A stretch of DNA of 47,961 nucleotides. Source: JACQZO01 sp964512325 (GTDB lineage: Bacteria; Patescibacteriota; Gracilibacteria; RBG-16-42-10). The stretch covers positions 1-47,961 of the forward strand of contig CAZEGN010000008.1 in the NCBI GenBank assembly GCA_964512325.1. The letters run 5' to 3'. The position numbers were made by a program, and so were the translations under genes. Under the pieces are notes generated by a model. It had not been told where the DNA came from. It made no database searches and saw only the letters and a list, made by a program, of their open reading frames with translations. Below are positions 15,857-25,057 of the stretch, piece by piece (the first letter of the stretch is position 1; every line of letters begins with the position of its first letter).

Positions 15857-17705
15857 TTAGAACTTAGAATCTTCTCGGTTGCGGCCTACACCTCTTCTTG
15901 GCTTATTGGTACGACCGAAGCTGTGACTAGAACGCGAGCTATCTGCGGAGCGGCGGTCACGATTGCCAAAGCTTTTCTTATTACCGAATTCTGTTCGTGT
16001 ATTTCGCTCAAATCGATCAGGAGTACGATTTTCTCTCTCACCAAAAGATCGTCTGCTACCAAAATCTTTTCTTTCTGTTCCACCAAATTGCTCACTTGAG
16101 CCTCTAGATCTATTTCCAAAAGAACGCTTACCATCGAAACTTCTCCTTTCGGGTCTACTTTGTTCATTTGTTCCTCTTGGTCTATCACCAAAAGGTCTAC
16201 CTCTACCAAATTCAGATCTTGAACCTTGCCCGGATCTATTATCTGTACCAGCTGAACGGCTACGATTAAAACCGCCATTTCTTCCTCTTTCAAAACGTGG
16301 ATTAGCAGCACCTTCGGTCCGACGACCATAAAAACCACCGCCACGACGAGGCCTACTTTCTTCTTCAGCCATCACCTTATCGTCCCTACCAAAAGAGTAG
16401 ATATCTCCTTCTTTAGGTATGGCATTTTCCTCCTTAATACTGTCTTTAGTCCAAATTTGCTGACTGGGCGTAAAAGAGCGCTGCACAGAGCGAGTCCTAG
16501 GGCGATCATCACGCTTAAAACGTTGACCTCGACTCTCATTGCCATGATCAAATTCTGTCCGGGGAGGAACGCGAGATTCCGGCAATTCTTTTGGCAATGG
16601 ACTTTGCGGTAAGCGTGTTCTTGTTAAACGCTCAATTCTTTTTAAGAGAGACATTTGATCTGGAGCAGCAAAAGAGATGGCCTTACCAGTTAACCCCGCT
16701 CGTCCTGTTCTGCCAATACGATGTACGTAATCCTCAGGGTTTTCAGGCAAATCGTAATTGATAACCAATTCAATATTGGTCACATCAATACCGCGCGCAG
16801 CAATATCAGTTGCTACCAGTACCCGGTATCTTCCTCCTTTAAAGCCTTGCAAGGCTTGCTTTCTTTGTCCCAATGTACGATTGGAATGAAGTTCAGCTGA
16901 CGAGTGTCCCATGGCACGGATAAGATTTGAAATACGAGTCGCTGCATATTTTGTACGCACAAAAACCAATACTGTTCCATCATACTCACTCAGTAATTTT
17001 TCCAATAATTGTGATTTCATACCGCCACGAATCACATACATTTCCTGTACTAGCTTCTCAGCAACTGACCCTTGAGGCGCTATTTCAATTCTAACCGGCA
17101 ACTTCATGTAGCGCTTTACCATTTGTGAAATACCATCAGGCATGGTGGCAGAGAAGAGCATGGTTTGTCTTTCTGAAGGTAACTCATGCAAAATCTGCTC
17201 CACCTGAGGTGCAAAGCCCATATCAAACATACGATCTGCTTCATCCAGCACCAAAATAGATGTTTGGCGTAATGAAACAGTTTTTTGCTTCAAGTGATCA
17301 ATCAAGCGACCAGGAGTCGCAATAATAACATTAGGACGAGCACGCAATGCATTTTTTTGTTGGCCCATGGAAGCACCACCAATCAGCACTGCAAATTTCA
17401 GTCCTAGTCCACTAGCAACCTTACGTAATGATTCTTCTACTTGCAAAGCCAACTCTCGAGTTGGAACCACAATTAATCCTTGCTCACTAGTTCCCTTGAT
17501 TCTTTGAATTAAAGGAAGGCCGAAGGCGAAAGTTTTNNNNNNNNNNAGCAATACCAATAATAGCCTTACCTTATACGGCAGGTGCAATACAGGCAGTTTG
17601 AATGGGGGTGGCATTTACTAACTGCAAATGAGCCAGTGTCTTTTGAATTTCAGCAGCCAATGGCAGATCCTTAAAAGCTGCGGTCACGTTTTTCTGAGTT
17701 GTCAT
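15857..17705 (-). CDS. DEAD-box RNA helicase, interrupted by a gap and an in-frame stop
   Basis: ATP-dependent RNA helicase. From the ATG at 17705 the first 44 codons read MTTQKNVTAAFKDLPLAAEI and so on, with the Q motif VNATPIQ. Then comes a TAA (17573-17571) where relatives have Gln, followed by GKAIIGIA and ten N (17537-17546) replacing the Walker A loop. After the gap: KTFAFGLPLI, PTRELALQ, TPGRLIDHL, VLDEADRMFDMGF, SATMP, ARGIDV and HRIGRTGRAG. The last 220 residues are an Arg/Gly/Phe/Ser-rich tail, as in cold-shock-type helicases. The frame changes across the gap because ten N is a placeholder. The stop may be an assembly error or a real nonsense change. Confidence 0.85.
17537..17546. 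other. Assembly gap (10 N) in the helicase gene
   Basis: Ten N lie where the helicase needs five codons of the phosphate-binding loop (15 nt), so the true gap length is probably not 10. Confidence 0.95.
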
Positions 17706-17820
17706 AAAATGATTGAGCGTAAATAATCCTCTCAATCATTGAACAAATACGCCAATATTGTGAGCATTACTTTTGATAGACTACTGGCTTTATCAGCTTA
17801 AGTCAATCAAGTAGAACATT

Positions 17821-19104
17821 TTAGGTTAGCGACTTTTGCATAATTTGCCTGATTTTTCTTTGTCCCACATACACAATATAAGTCTCCGCAATAATTGCAC
17901 CAGAAATGATTATCAGCATTTTCTGCACATCAGTATCCATTACCCAAGCCAGCATGGAAATGGCAGCTGCTAGCAGCAAAGTAACAATCTCTTTTTTAAG
18001 AAACCACCGTTCTTCATTGAAGACAAACAAAGTAATTAGCACCAGATCATAGCCATACGAGATTGCCGCCAGTAGTAACATCAGCGGTAACAAAAACCAA
18101 AATTCAGCAATCACATATTTTTTATCGGCCAACAGCGTAATAAGTACTGGCGCAAACATGGTACCAACAGTAACTAAAATAATGCCTAGACTCACCATTA
18201 CCCCAACCAATTGTCGATAAAGCTTTCTTACCTGAGGCCAAGCTCTGGCATCGAGATATTGTCTCAAGCTAGGTAAAGCGGAGAACATCAAAAATGTTGA
18301 AAACAAGCTAACTACCTGAGCAATTTTAAAAGCAATACTAAATGTGGCAAATTGCTCACTTGTTAGGACTACAGAAGCCATATAATCAGGCAAAAAGCGA
18401 AAGTAAATGCTATTGCATATCGTAATTAAGCCAAAAGGAATACTAAGACGCAAAATAATAGCCATTTCAGCCCAATTAACCCGCCATTGCCAACGTATTT
18501 GCCGCACCACAAAGTACAAGCTCAAACCAGCGGTAATAATTGAGGCAATAATAGTCAAAGCGAACACTCCAATTAAATTTACTTCCTCAACCTGATTCAC
18601 CATCAAGTAAAGGGCACCCGTATAAGCAAGTTTTCCCATCAGCAGGGCCAGTGTTGCTCTACCCATCTGGTAATTGGCTTGTAAAAATGCATCACAAACT
18701 GAAGTAATATAGTCGCCCAAAAGAGCCACAAAGTAGAGCAGTAGACTTAAGATAAAAATATGATCATAGCCAATAAACACTGCGATCAGCACCCCAGCTA
18801 TAAAAAGCAGTAATGCAGTAACCACGCGCAAAACTAGCGCCTCGAAGAAAGTTTGACCATCACGTGGTGCATCACTCATTTTTCGCACCACATGAGCAAA
18901 TATGCCCAGATTGGCGACTACAGAGAAAAAGAGCGCATACTCACTAATACCAGCATAAATACCATAGTCATAAGGTACCAGTGCTTTGGCGATCAGTTTT
19001 AAAGTAACAATGCTTAAGAACAAGAGTATAATCTTGCCCACATATTGGACTAAAGTAGAGAAAACAATTTTTTTATCGGCAACAAACAACGATCTTATTT
19101 TCAT
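17821..19104 (-). CDS. Polysaccharide flippase-like membrane protein (Wzx/MATE-like)
   Basis: 427 residues with about 12 hydrophobic segments. The N-terminus (MKIRSLFVADKKIVFSTLVQ, then KALVPYDYGIYAGISEY) fits the oligosaccharide flippase/MVF-like group, which moves lipid-linked sugars across the membrane. Its start codon overlaps the stop of the upstream peptidase gene by 4 bp (ATGA), so the two are coupled. The exact substrate cannot be read from sequence. Confidence 0.82.
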   Translation of the reverse strand: MKIRSLFVADKKIVFSTLVQYVGKIILLFLSIVTLKLIAKALVPYDYGIYAGISEYALFFSVVANLGIFAHVVRKMSDAPRDGQTFFEALVLRVVTALLLFIAGVLIAVFIGYDHIFILSLLLYFVALLGDYITSVCDAFLQANYQMGRATLALLMGKLAYTGALYLMVNQVEEVNLIGVFALTIIASIITAGLSLYFVVRQIRWQWRVNWAEMAIILRLSIPFGLITICNSIYFRFLPDYMASVVLTSEQFATFSIAFKIAQVVSLFSTFLMFSALPSLRQYLDARAWPQVRKLYRQLVGVMVSLGIILVTVGTMFAPVLITLLADKKYVIAEFWFLLPLMLLLAAISYGYDLVLITLFVFNEERWFLKKEIVTLLLAAAISMLAWVMDTDVQKMLIIISGAIIAETYIVYVGQRKIRQIMQKSLT

Positions 19105-19886
19105 TCCGCTACAGGTAAAACTTCAATCAATTTACGTGCGCCTTGTTCAATTGGACGATTATAATCGTGCAGTGCAGCATTTAATGTGTGCCAGGCATAC
19201 ACATAGTTCTCCCCATTTTTTGTGCCAACGTCGTGTGTAATCATCCTATCCCCTTGTTTATACCCCTTCACGACTATCATGTGATATACAGGACCACCAT
19301 TGCTATAGTAAGGATTGCCTAACATTTTACCAGCCAAAGGCATAATAATGAGATGGCCTTTACTTAATATTGTTTTTACTTCGTCCAGGCTTGGATCTTC
19401 ATGAATAATACTATCTAAACCGAAGTTTGCTTTCAGCATTTGTGCAGTTTGAGCGACATTTGTATCTTCATCTCTACCGAAGACTTCTCTTTCCCAGTCA
19501 ACGAGCTTCAAGATTTGATCGCGAAACTCTTCTCGCGTCCAATTTTTTTCTAAATAAGCATCTGCAACTAATAACACACTAGCTTCTTCACAGGCTTCCT
19601 GCCAAGGCAAAGACCAATCCCCAAAAGGTGCTTGAGCATAAAATGGCACCTTTAAATTTATCTCCTTCGCAATCGGATTTGAAGCCGGTGTAGGAGTTGG
19701 AACTGCCGAAGCTGTACTTGTACGGCTAACTGGAGTTGAAGTAGTAGTGCTATTAGCTTTTCTTACATCTTGTAAAGATACTTCAGCTGGAACAGATTCA
19801 CGCTGATACAAATAGGCCCTTCTCACGCCATAAACTCCAGCTGCGAGGACAATGAGAACTAAAAGGGACAACAGAACTTTTCTCAT
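19101..19886 (-). CDS. C39-like cysteine peptidase, membrane-anchored
   Basis: 261 residues from the ATG giving MRKVLLSLLV. An N-terminal signal anchor is followed by a Thr/Ser/Pro-rich stretch (about residues 45-75), then a peptidase C39-like domain. That domain starts VPFYAQAPFGDWSLPWQEAC, whose Cys is the expected nucleophile, and continues with GGPVYHMIVVKGY carrying the His. The THDVGTKNG segment is typical. It would act outside the membrane. An upstream in-frame ATG adds 15 unlikely residues. Translationally coupled to the flippase gene. Confidence 0.8.
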   Translation of the reverse strand: MRKVLLSLLVLIVLAAGVYGVRRAYLYQRESVPAEVSLQDVRKANSTTTSTPVSRTSTASAVPTPTPASNPIAKEINLKVPFYAQAPFGDWSLPWQEACEEASVLLVADAYLEKNWTREEFRDQILKLVDWEREVFGRDEDTNVAQTAQMLKANFGLDSIIHEDPSLDEVKTILSKGHLIIMPLAGKMLGNPYYSNGGPVYHMIVVKGYKQGDRMITHDVGTKNGENYVYAWHTLNAALHDYNRPIEQGARKLIEVLPVAE

Positions 19887-19933
19887 ATAAGGGGAATTAA
19901 AGCCAATCACCAGTATAGCAGAACACTTCACAA

Positions 19934-19969
19934 TAAAAAAAGGGAAGCAGCCTCAGCCCTCCCCTTTTT
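19934..19969 (-). terminator. Terminator of the small membrane protein gene
   Basis: On the minus strand AAAAAGGGGAGGG pairs through a GGCTGAGGCT-containing hairpin with CCC and a run of T. It lies about 55 nt after the stop at 20023. Confidence 0.6.
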
Positions 19970-20022
19970 CCTAAATTCCGAATCCATCCGCTCTCCGCAT
20001 TTCGAATTACAATTTTTCTCAC

Positions 20023-20415
20023 CTACATCCAATAGCCCTGATAAGTAAGAACCACGCCACAAACTAAAAACACTATTACTCCCAAGTACAACCACCAGCT
20101 TGAATTTCTCATTTTTGCGACCATCGCCAATACTGAGTCAGTAAACCACAGCATAACCACACTGCGAACAATCAGTAACCACGCAAAAAGAGTAATGATT
20201 ACAGGCCATCCCCAAGTCCAAACAGGATGAGATAATGCCAGCAATAAACCTCCCAGCAGCTGAATAATGCTAGCAAAGAAAATGAACATTCTATGTCCTG
20301 CCTTGGTCATTTCTGCCACTGCTGCCTGCATTGTCTTCTGATGTGTTAACAGCGCGATTGCTATCACTAAAAAAGCGGGACCAAGCACCTGTGCAAGGAA
20401 AAGAGAATTAGCCAT
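20023..20415 (-). CDS. Small four-helix membrane protein, uncharacterised
   Basis: 130 residues from the ATG giving MANSLFLAQV. Four hydrophobic segments are visible (near residues 5-22, 45-65, 68-92 and 108-128), with short loops. I do not recognise the family; it resembles other small integral membrane proteins of unknown role. A longer frame begins 45 nt upstream but gives a poor N-terminus. It stands alone, with a terminator downstream. Confidence 0.6.
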   Translation of the reverse strand: MANSLFLAQVLGPAFLVIAIALLTHQKTMQAAVAEMTKAGHRMFIFFASIIQLLGGLLLALSHPVWTWGWPVIITLFAWLLIVRSVVMLWFTDSVLAMVAKMRNSSWWLYLGVIVFLVCGVVLTYQGYWM

Positions 20416-20544
20416 AAAGTAAAAATTATTACTAGCTATAGCATAGTACAGTTGCAGCAAGCATTGGAGCAGATAGCCTTACTTTCAGCAGACAACATAC
20501 TCTTTCGCTATCACAATCATATTAAATGACTGTTGCTATATGCC

Positions 20545-22296
20545 TTACTTGCACGCCACCACTTCTTTCAAGTCGGGCACAATGCCTAATTTTGCACGTA
20601 AATACGCATGGCTCACTAGTTCGGCACTAAGGTAGTCCCCTTCCGTCAACGTCTCACGGCCATTGTGACTTATACCATCATGACAGGCAAAGGTCATGGT
20701 CACTTCTGGCACACCAGCTTGAGAGAGGCTAGCACTATCGTGACCTGGCAATGAAGGCATTTGGATGAAATCATCTTTCTCAAAGCCCAAGGACTTGGCC
20801 AGCACCATCTTTTCTTGTGCCGCCGTACGGCTTAATGCTGCATAAGGCTTGGCTGAGACTGTTCTAAGAACGTCTTTTAATTCTCCTCGTTGCATCTGGC
20901 GTAATAAATCTTCCAGAGCTTTGTATATCTTGCGTTGCATTTCTTCCATTTGGGCAGGATCAACATCACGCAAATCAAAGTTACAAGAAAAACCAGTTGC
21001 GGTAAGCACAAAGTCCGTGACAGTAGCACGTACTTTGCCGACTCCACCGTTTTTTACAACATCATCCAAAACTGTTTTTCTTACAATATCTTCAACCAGC
21101 AGAGGTATTCGCACTAAGGGCCAATTATCTTTCGCAACAATGTCTCTTGTTGGCTTTAAACCTTCTTTTATAACTTTCGTAGGAAGCCTTAAATTAGCAC
21201 CACTCGGCTCTAGACAAGTACCTAATATAACGTTAACCATGCTGATACGTTCAGGGGGCACAAGAAAATGCAATACTTGCTCAGCTGGCACAGTCGTAAA
21301 TCCAGTTTTTTGAGGAACGTCTATCCGTATAAGCTTAACATCATGAAAACGTGCCAATTGCTCTACAACTCTGGCAGTAGCAATTAAGGCATCGCTTCGG
21401 TACCAACGACTAGGACAGCAGAAATACTCATCGCGGTTCGGTGGCGTACCACCACTGTGAGCAGCTTCTCCATTAATAACAATCTCAATTTCCCACATCC
21501 CCTTAGTAGATACCGTTTCGCCAGCTAGTGGGAAACTCATAGCTTGTCGAATAGCACTTCCAATGCCATCGATCACAATACCCAACTTAGCGCGGTGCTT
21601 AGCAATAACCCCACTTTGTTCAATATGTAATTCCTCGGCAGCTACAATGCTCTTCACATCAAGCGAAGGCCTCTGAATCATTTCGACTATTTTTACCCAT
21701 TGAGCAGGACCATATCTTTGTTCAATCCATGCTTGTAAAGACATCTTTTTCCCATCACCCGTAGTATAGGTTACAGCTGCTAATTGTGCTTGTGAAATCA
21801 TTCCTGTGGCTAAGCGACTGCCCAAACAAGTAACACCCGTAGCCGGACTAGACTCTTCTGCTCGCCACACTGCCACCTTATAACTATAACGCATGTCTTT
21901 GCGTTGCTTGATTGCAGTAGGCAAAAATCGCATAGCAGCATTGACACCAGCCACACCATCATACATTCCCCCATTAAGCACACTGTCCAGGTGAGAGCCA
22001 GCTAATACAAATCGCTCCCGATCTTGACCATATACAGTGACAAACACATTTCCGATTGCGTCCGTCTCAATTGCATACTCATCATCTCGTAAACCTGCCT
22101 GCTTAAAAAGATGCTGAGCGATCTCCGTTACCCGACCAAAGGCCAGATCTTCAAGTTCACAAAATGCATAGCAAGTACGTCCTTTACCAATTTCAGGGTT
22201 AGGTGGAACAGGCTCTAAACCAGCAACCGCTTTAATCACACCAAAAGCATCATCAAGTTCAGAAAGACCTGATGGAATAGAGCAAGCATCGTGCAT
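20545..22296 (-). CDS. M20-family amidohydrolase (allantoate amidohydrolase / N-carbamoyl amino acid hydrolase-like)
   Basis: 583 residues. The di-zinc M20 layout is clear: AGSHLDSVLNGGMYDGVAGV (His and bridging Asp), WRAEESS (Glu pair), ELHIEQSGV (His), and near the C-terminus GHDSASL and CHDGISHNGRE (His). INGEAAHSGGTPPNRDE marks the dimerisation domain. Relatives hydrolyse N-carbamoyl amino acids, ureidoglycolate or allantoate. Family members are usually 400-430 residues, so about 150 residues are extra, mainly in the middle. It lies 68 nt downstream of an alpha/beta hydrolase gene on the same strand. The substrate cannot be decided. Confidence 0.82.
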   Translation of the reverse strand: MHDACSIPSGLSELDDAFGVIKAVAGLEPVPPNPEIGKGRTCYAFCELEDLAFGRVTEIAQHLFKQAGLRDDEYAIETDAIGNVFVTVYGQDRERFVLAGSHLDSVLNGGMYDGVAGVNAAMRFLPTAIKQRKDMRYSYKVAVWRAEESSPATGVTCLGSRLATGMISQAQLAAVTYTTGDGKKMSLQAWIEQRYGPAQWVKIVEMIQRPSLDVKSIVAAEELHIEQSGVIAKHRAKLGIVIDGIGSAIRQAMSFPLAGETVSTKGMWEIEIVINGEAAHSGGTPPNRDEYFCCPSRWYRSDALIATARVVEQLARFHDVKLIRIDVPQKTGFTTVPAEQVLHFLVPPERISMVNVILGTCLEPSGANLRLPTKVIKEGLKPTRDIVAKDNWPLVRIPLLVEDIVRKTVLDDVVKNGGVGKVRATVTDFVLTATGFSCNFDLRDVDPAQMEEMQRKIYKALEDLLRQMQRGELKDVLRTVSAKPYAALSRTAAQEKMVLAKSLGFEKDDFIQMPSLPGHDSASLSQAGVPEVTMTFACHDGISHNGRETLTEGDYLSAELVSHAYLRAKLGIVPDLKEVVACK

Positions 22297-22364
22297 ACAA
22301 TGAGAGAAAATTTCTGTTACTCAATGTATGCCTAATCAATAAAATTGCAAATAGTGTTTCCAAT

Positions 22365-23498
22365 TTAGGCCAATACAGTCTCCCAGATACTTTGTACCGC
22401 GCGTCTCGCCTCCCCAGAAGCATTAGGTCGCAGCGCATTATGTGGGGCTGAAATAGGCATAATACGAGCGCCAGCAATACGCTGCCAGGCAGTCGCCTTA
22501 GGATCGAGCAATTGATCTCTGGTTGATGGTACAACAATTAACTTACCAGCTGTGCTACGAATAAAGTTCGCCGCCACCTTTGCTTCACGAGTCACACCAG
22601 CACCTAGAGTTAAATCATAAAAAGCCCGTGCAGGACCAGCATTTAAACCAGTAGCAGCAAAGCACAGGGTATGCATATCTGCCTCGTTTCCGTAAAATAG
22701 TTTATTGATGTCCGCCAAAGAAAAATCTACTCCCTTAGTACCAGGTAACAGAGACCAAGTGCTTTTAGGAACAAATGGTGTTAGTTGTTTAACATAATTC
22801 CATCTTCGTACATCTTCCCCGCGTTGCAATCCAGTTGACGCCCACAGTACCAAACCAGCAGGCTTAAATGTTTTCTTTTTTTCAATCAAATCAGCGGCCA
22901 CCAACACCGCATCCCGCGCCCCCAAAGAATGTCCAGATATAATCACCTGCATATTCTCTCTCTGTTGACCAACAAGAATATCTTCTAATACATGATAGAT
23001 TGTTGTCACATTATCTTTATGTCTCTGCTTTAGACCGATGCGACCACGTCCTGGCATGAGATCCGCGCCTTTCACTGCATTCCCCACTTGATTAATAGTC
23101 ACAAAAGCCACACCCAGTTTGTCTGCATATTCAGCTAATAATTGCACATACCAAGCGGCATCCTCATAGTGATGGGTATGTGCAAACCCAGGAAAGTGTA
23201 CTACTACTTTTTGCACCCGGTGATGGTTATCTGGCCCAATATAACGGACTACTCTCTCTCCATTCATCGTCAAACTATCATCTCTCCCATCCCCAAACGT
23301 ATCCTGCTTGATCCGATAAACAATGCCGCTCTTCACCGCAGCTTCTCCCCCACGAGCATATCTTCCCTCCTCATTACCTCTGGCCTGCCAAAGATGAGGA
23401 GCAAAGACCCCTTCATTTCTCCCAGCACTATCAATAGTAGAGGCGGAACGAGTCAAAATCTCACCCAAATCTCTTACAGGTACCAATTCTACAGACAT
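22365..23498 (-). CDS. Alpha/beta hydrolase
   Basis: 377 residues. The nucleophile elbow is SGHSLGARD (S191). Earlier strands include VVVHFPGFAHTHH (oxyanion region) and VAFVTINQVG. A likely acid residue lies in STRDQLLD, and the His in SAPHNALRP near the C-terminus completes the triad. No signal peptide is seen. The first 90 residues are unrecognised. An esterase, lipase or amidase is likely; the substrate is unknown. Probably in one operon with the M20 gene. Confidence 0.78.
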   Translation of the reverse strand: MSVELVPVRDLGEILTRSASTIDSAGRNEGVFAPHLWQARGNEEGRYARGGEAAVKSGIVYRIKQDTFGDGRDDSLTMNGERVVRYIGPDNHHRVQKVVVHFPGFAHTHHYEDAAWYVQLLAEYADKLGVAFVTINQVGNAVKGADLMPGRGRIGLKQRHKDNVTTIYHVLEDILVGQQRENMQVIISGHSLGARDAVLVAADLIEKKKTFKPAGLVLWASTGLQRGEDVRRWNYVKQLTPFVPKSTWSLLPGTKGVDFSLADINKLFYGNEADMHTLCFAATGLNAGPARAFYDLTLGAGVTREAKVAANFIRSTAGKLIVVPSTRDQLLDPKATAWQRIAGARIMPISAPHNALRPNASGEARRAVQSIWETVLA

Positions 23499-23627
23499 AC
23501 CAAATTTAAATACACAATATCTTACAATAAAACAAAAAAAACTTCAACCACCGTTTAGTGGGTAGATATAGTCCTTATTCCTAGTTCCTTACTCCTTTTC
23601 TCCAATCTTCATTCTCTTCTTCGTCTC

Positions 23628-23707
23628 CGTCTTATGATTCGTCTTCGAGTTCGTTGAATCCGCCCTTGAGAAGAGATAAGGTACAAGACAAGACGAATCA
23701 TAAGACG
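23628..23707. repeat. Perfect 18-bp inverted repeat beside the tRNA genes
   Basis: CGTCTTATGATTCGTCTT (23628-23645) and its exact reverse complement (23690-23707) flank 44 nt. It lies about 25 nt beyond the 3' end of tRNA-Thr, where a terminator or insertion remnant could sit. No T run follows, so a terminator is not obvious. The rest of 23499-24072 is two tRNA genes and short spacers. Confidence 0.6.
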
Positions 23708-23732
23708 AAGACTCGTCCGCTAGGCGAACTCG

Positions 23733-23808
23733 TGGAGCCCTTGACCAGACTTGAACTGGTGACCCCGTCCTTACCATGGACGTGCTCTACCTGCTGAGCT
23801 ACAAGGGC
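23733..23808 (-). tRNA. tRNA-Thr (anticodon GGT)
   Basis: 76 nt with encoded CCA. The acceptor stem GCCCTTG/CAAGGGC is perfect, the D stem is GCTC/GAGC, and the anticodon stem CGTCC/GGACG carries loop ATGGTAA (anticodon GGT, reading ACC and ACU). The T arm has GGTTCAAGT as GTTCAAG. The discriminator is T. Confidence 0.95.
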
Positions 23809-23904
23809 GAGCGCATAGCGCTAAGGATGAGGATAAGAATATCTTTTCACCGCCTCTCTTATCCTTGTCCTGATACTTATCCTTCGATCCCCTCCGGGGA
23901 TCGT

Positions 23905-23981
23905 TGGTAGCAGGAGACGGATTTGAACCGTCGACCCCGGGCTTATGAGTCCCGTGCTCTAACCAACTGAGCTATCCTGCC
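23905..23981 (-). tRNA. tRNA-Met (anticodon CAT), probably elongator
   Basis: 77 nt with encoded CCA. The acceptor stem GGCAGGA/TCCTGCT pairs with a G-T at position 1-72. The anticodon loop is CTCATAA, and the D loop GTTGGTTA resembles the elongator Met type. The 1-72 pair is not the C-A mismatch of an initiator, and there are no three G-C pairs directly next to the loop. A tRNA-Ile reading AUA (CAT modified by TilS) cannot be excluded. Confidence 0.9.
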
Positions 23982-24072
23982 ACGAAGCGTCACTAATATA
24001 GGAAAGAAGACTATAATTTGCAAGAAAATTAGCAATATACCTTTGCTGTATCACGTCTACTCAGGACAAGTG

Positions 24073-24729
24073 CTAATCACCTGGTCTCATGAAATCATAC
24101 TCACTAAAGTCCCGATGATTGCTTTGCTCCATTATTTTTTCCGCTACAAAAGCCAGCCGCAAAGCAAATTGTTCCCAGTCACCATAGTAATCACTGAGAA
24201 ACTGTTCATTTTGTTTAATCGTCACTGAAATACCTGCTCGAATAAGAGCTCTTAGCGCAGATGTGTGGTGAAAATAGCGTACTGTCTGCAATGTTCGTAT
24301 TTGATCAAAATGGAGAATGAATTCATCACCCTCAGCACAAAATTGAAAACGAGAGTTTTCATTTCTCTCGCTCTCATGTCCAGAGAAGAATGGTGGTCGA
24401 ATCAAAAACTCTAAACGCCTCTTATTTTTCACTTTTTTATCGCGGTTAAAAAAGGGCAGATTTCTGGCCTTAAAGACCTCACGCAGTGCTTCTCTCAGCG
24501 CTCTAGAGTCTTCCTTACACTGCTGTAAATATAATTGGTAGTCTTTATCTCTTCTATCAAAAGCATACGGATGGTCCATTTTTAGAGACCAGCGCACTGC
24601 CCTTTTTTTGCGCAATCTCGCTTGCGCCTGCGGGAGGGTAATAGCTCTGTATCCTGGAGGAATCCATATTCCTTCCTCCGAATCGTAATATCCAGGCGTA
24701 TCTATAGACACTGTAATAATATCCCTCAT
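24073..24729 (-). CDS. Uncharacterised protein
   Basis: 218 residues, not recognised. Basic and rich in Arg, Phe and Tyr, with no signal peptide or membrane segment. The N-terminus (IDTPGYYDSEEGIWIPPGYR) looks strand-rich; the middle is charged and helical (KEDSRALREALREVF). It is divergent from the trpS leader, starting 55 nt from that promoter's -10 box, so the two share a control region. Confidence 0.55.
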   Translation of the reverse strand: MRDIITVSIDTPGYYDSEEGIWIPPGYRAITLPQAQARLRKKRAVRWSLKMDHPYAFDRRDKDYQLYLQQCKEDSRALREALREVFKARNLPFFNRDKKVKNKRRLEFLIRPPFFSGHESERNENSRFQFCAEGDEFILHFDQIRTLQTVRYFHHTSALRALIRAGISVTIKQNEQFLSDYYGDWEQFALRLAFVAEKIMEQSNHRDFSEYDFMRPGD

Positions 24730-24784
24730 GAATAAGATTTACCCTAAGTACCTACTATAATCTCTCAACGACAAGCGTCAAGCG

Positions 24785-25057
24785 TATAATCAATCTCTGT
24801 ACCGCTCCAATATCACAAAAATTGAGAAAAAACACTTTTTCTGCTAACTTTAAGCGCAAAGGCGATTGAATCAGGAGAATGGGCCTGATGAGCTGGGAGA
24901 TGAAATCTTTTAGAGAGTAGTTTTCACGGAAGAGGACCGTTATCACACCTCACACCGATGATGGTCGGTGAATAAGATCACGCTAGCAATAGCAGGATAA
25001 AGCAAGGTGGCACCGCGACTAAACAGTCGTCCTTGTAAGGAATATTTGCTTCTCCTT
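24785..25057 (+). promoter_or_regulatory. T-box riboswitch leader of trpS, with its promoter
   Basis: A TATAAT -10 box lies at 24785-24790. The leader runs about 260 nt. The T-box bulge and antiterminator are clear: CAAGG (25003-25007), then TGGCACCG, then CGACT-AAAC-AGTCG, then CCTTG (25031-25035). TGGC would pair with a GCCA tRNA end, as in tRNA-Trp. An upstream hairpin TCAGG / CCTGA (24871-24888) has loop AGAATGGG, giving a candidate UGG specifier at 24880-24882. No terminator with a T run is seen. AAGGA (25037-25041) can pair with TCCTT next to the ATG, so control may act on translation. Confidence 0.85.

Noticed and set aside
19975..20010. A fourth copy of the dispersed repeat, suggested by CCGAATCCAT and TTTCGAATT words
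   Set aside because: Only arm-like words are present and the core sequence is missing, so chance or a remnant cannot be told apart.
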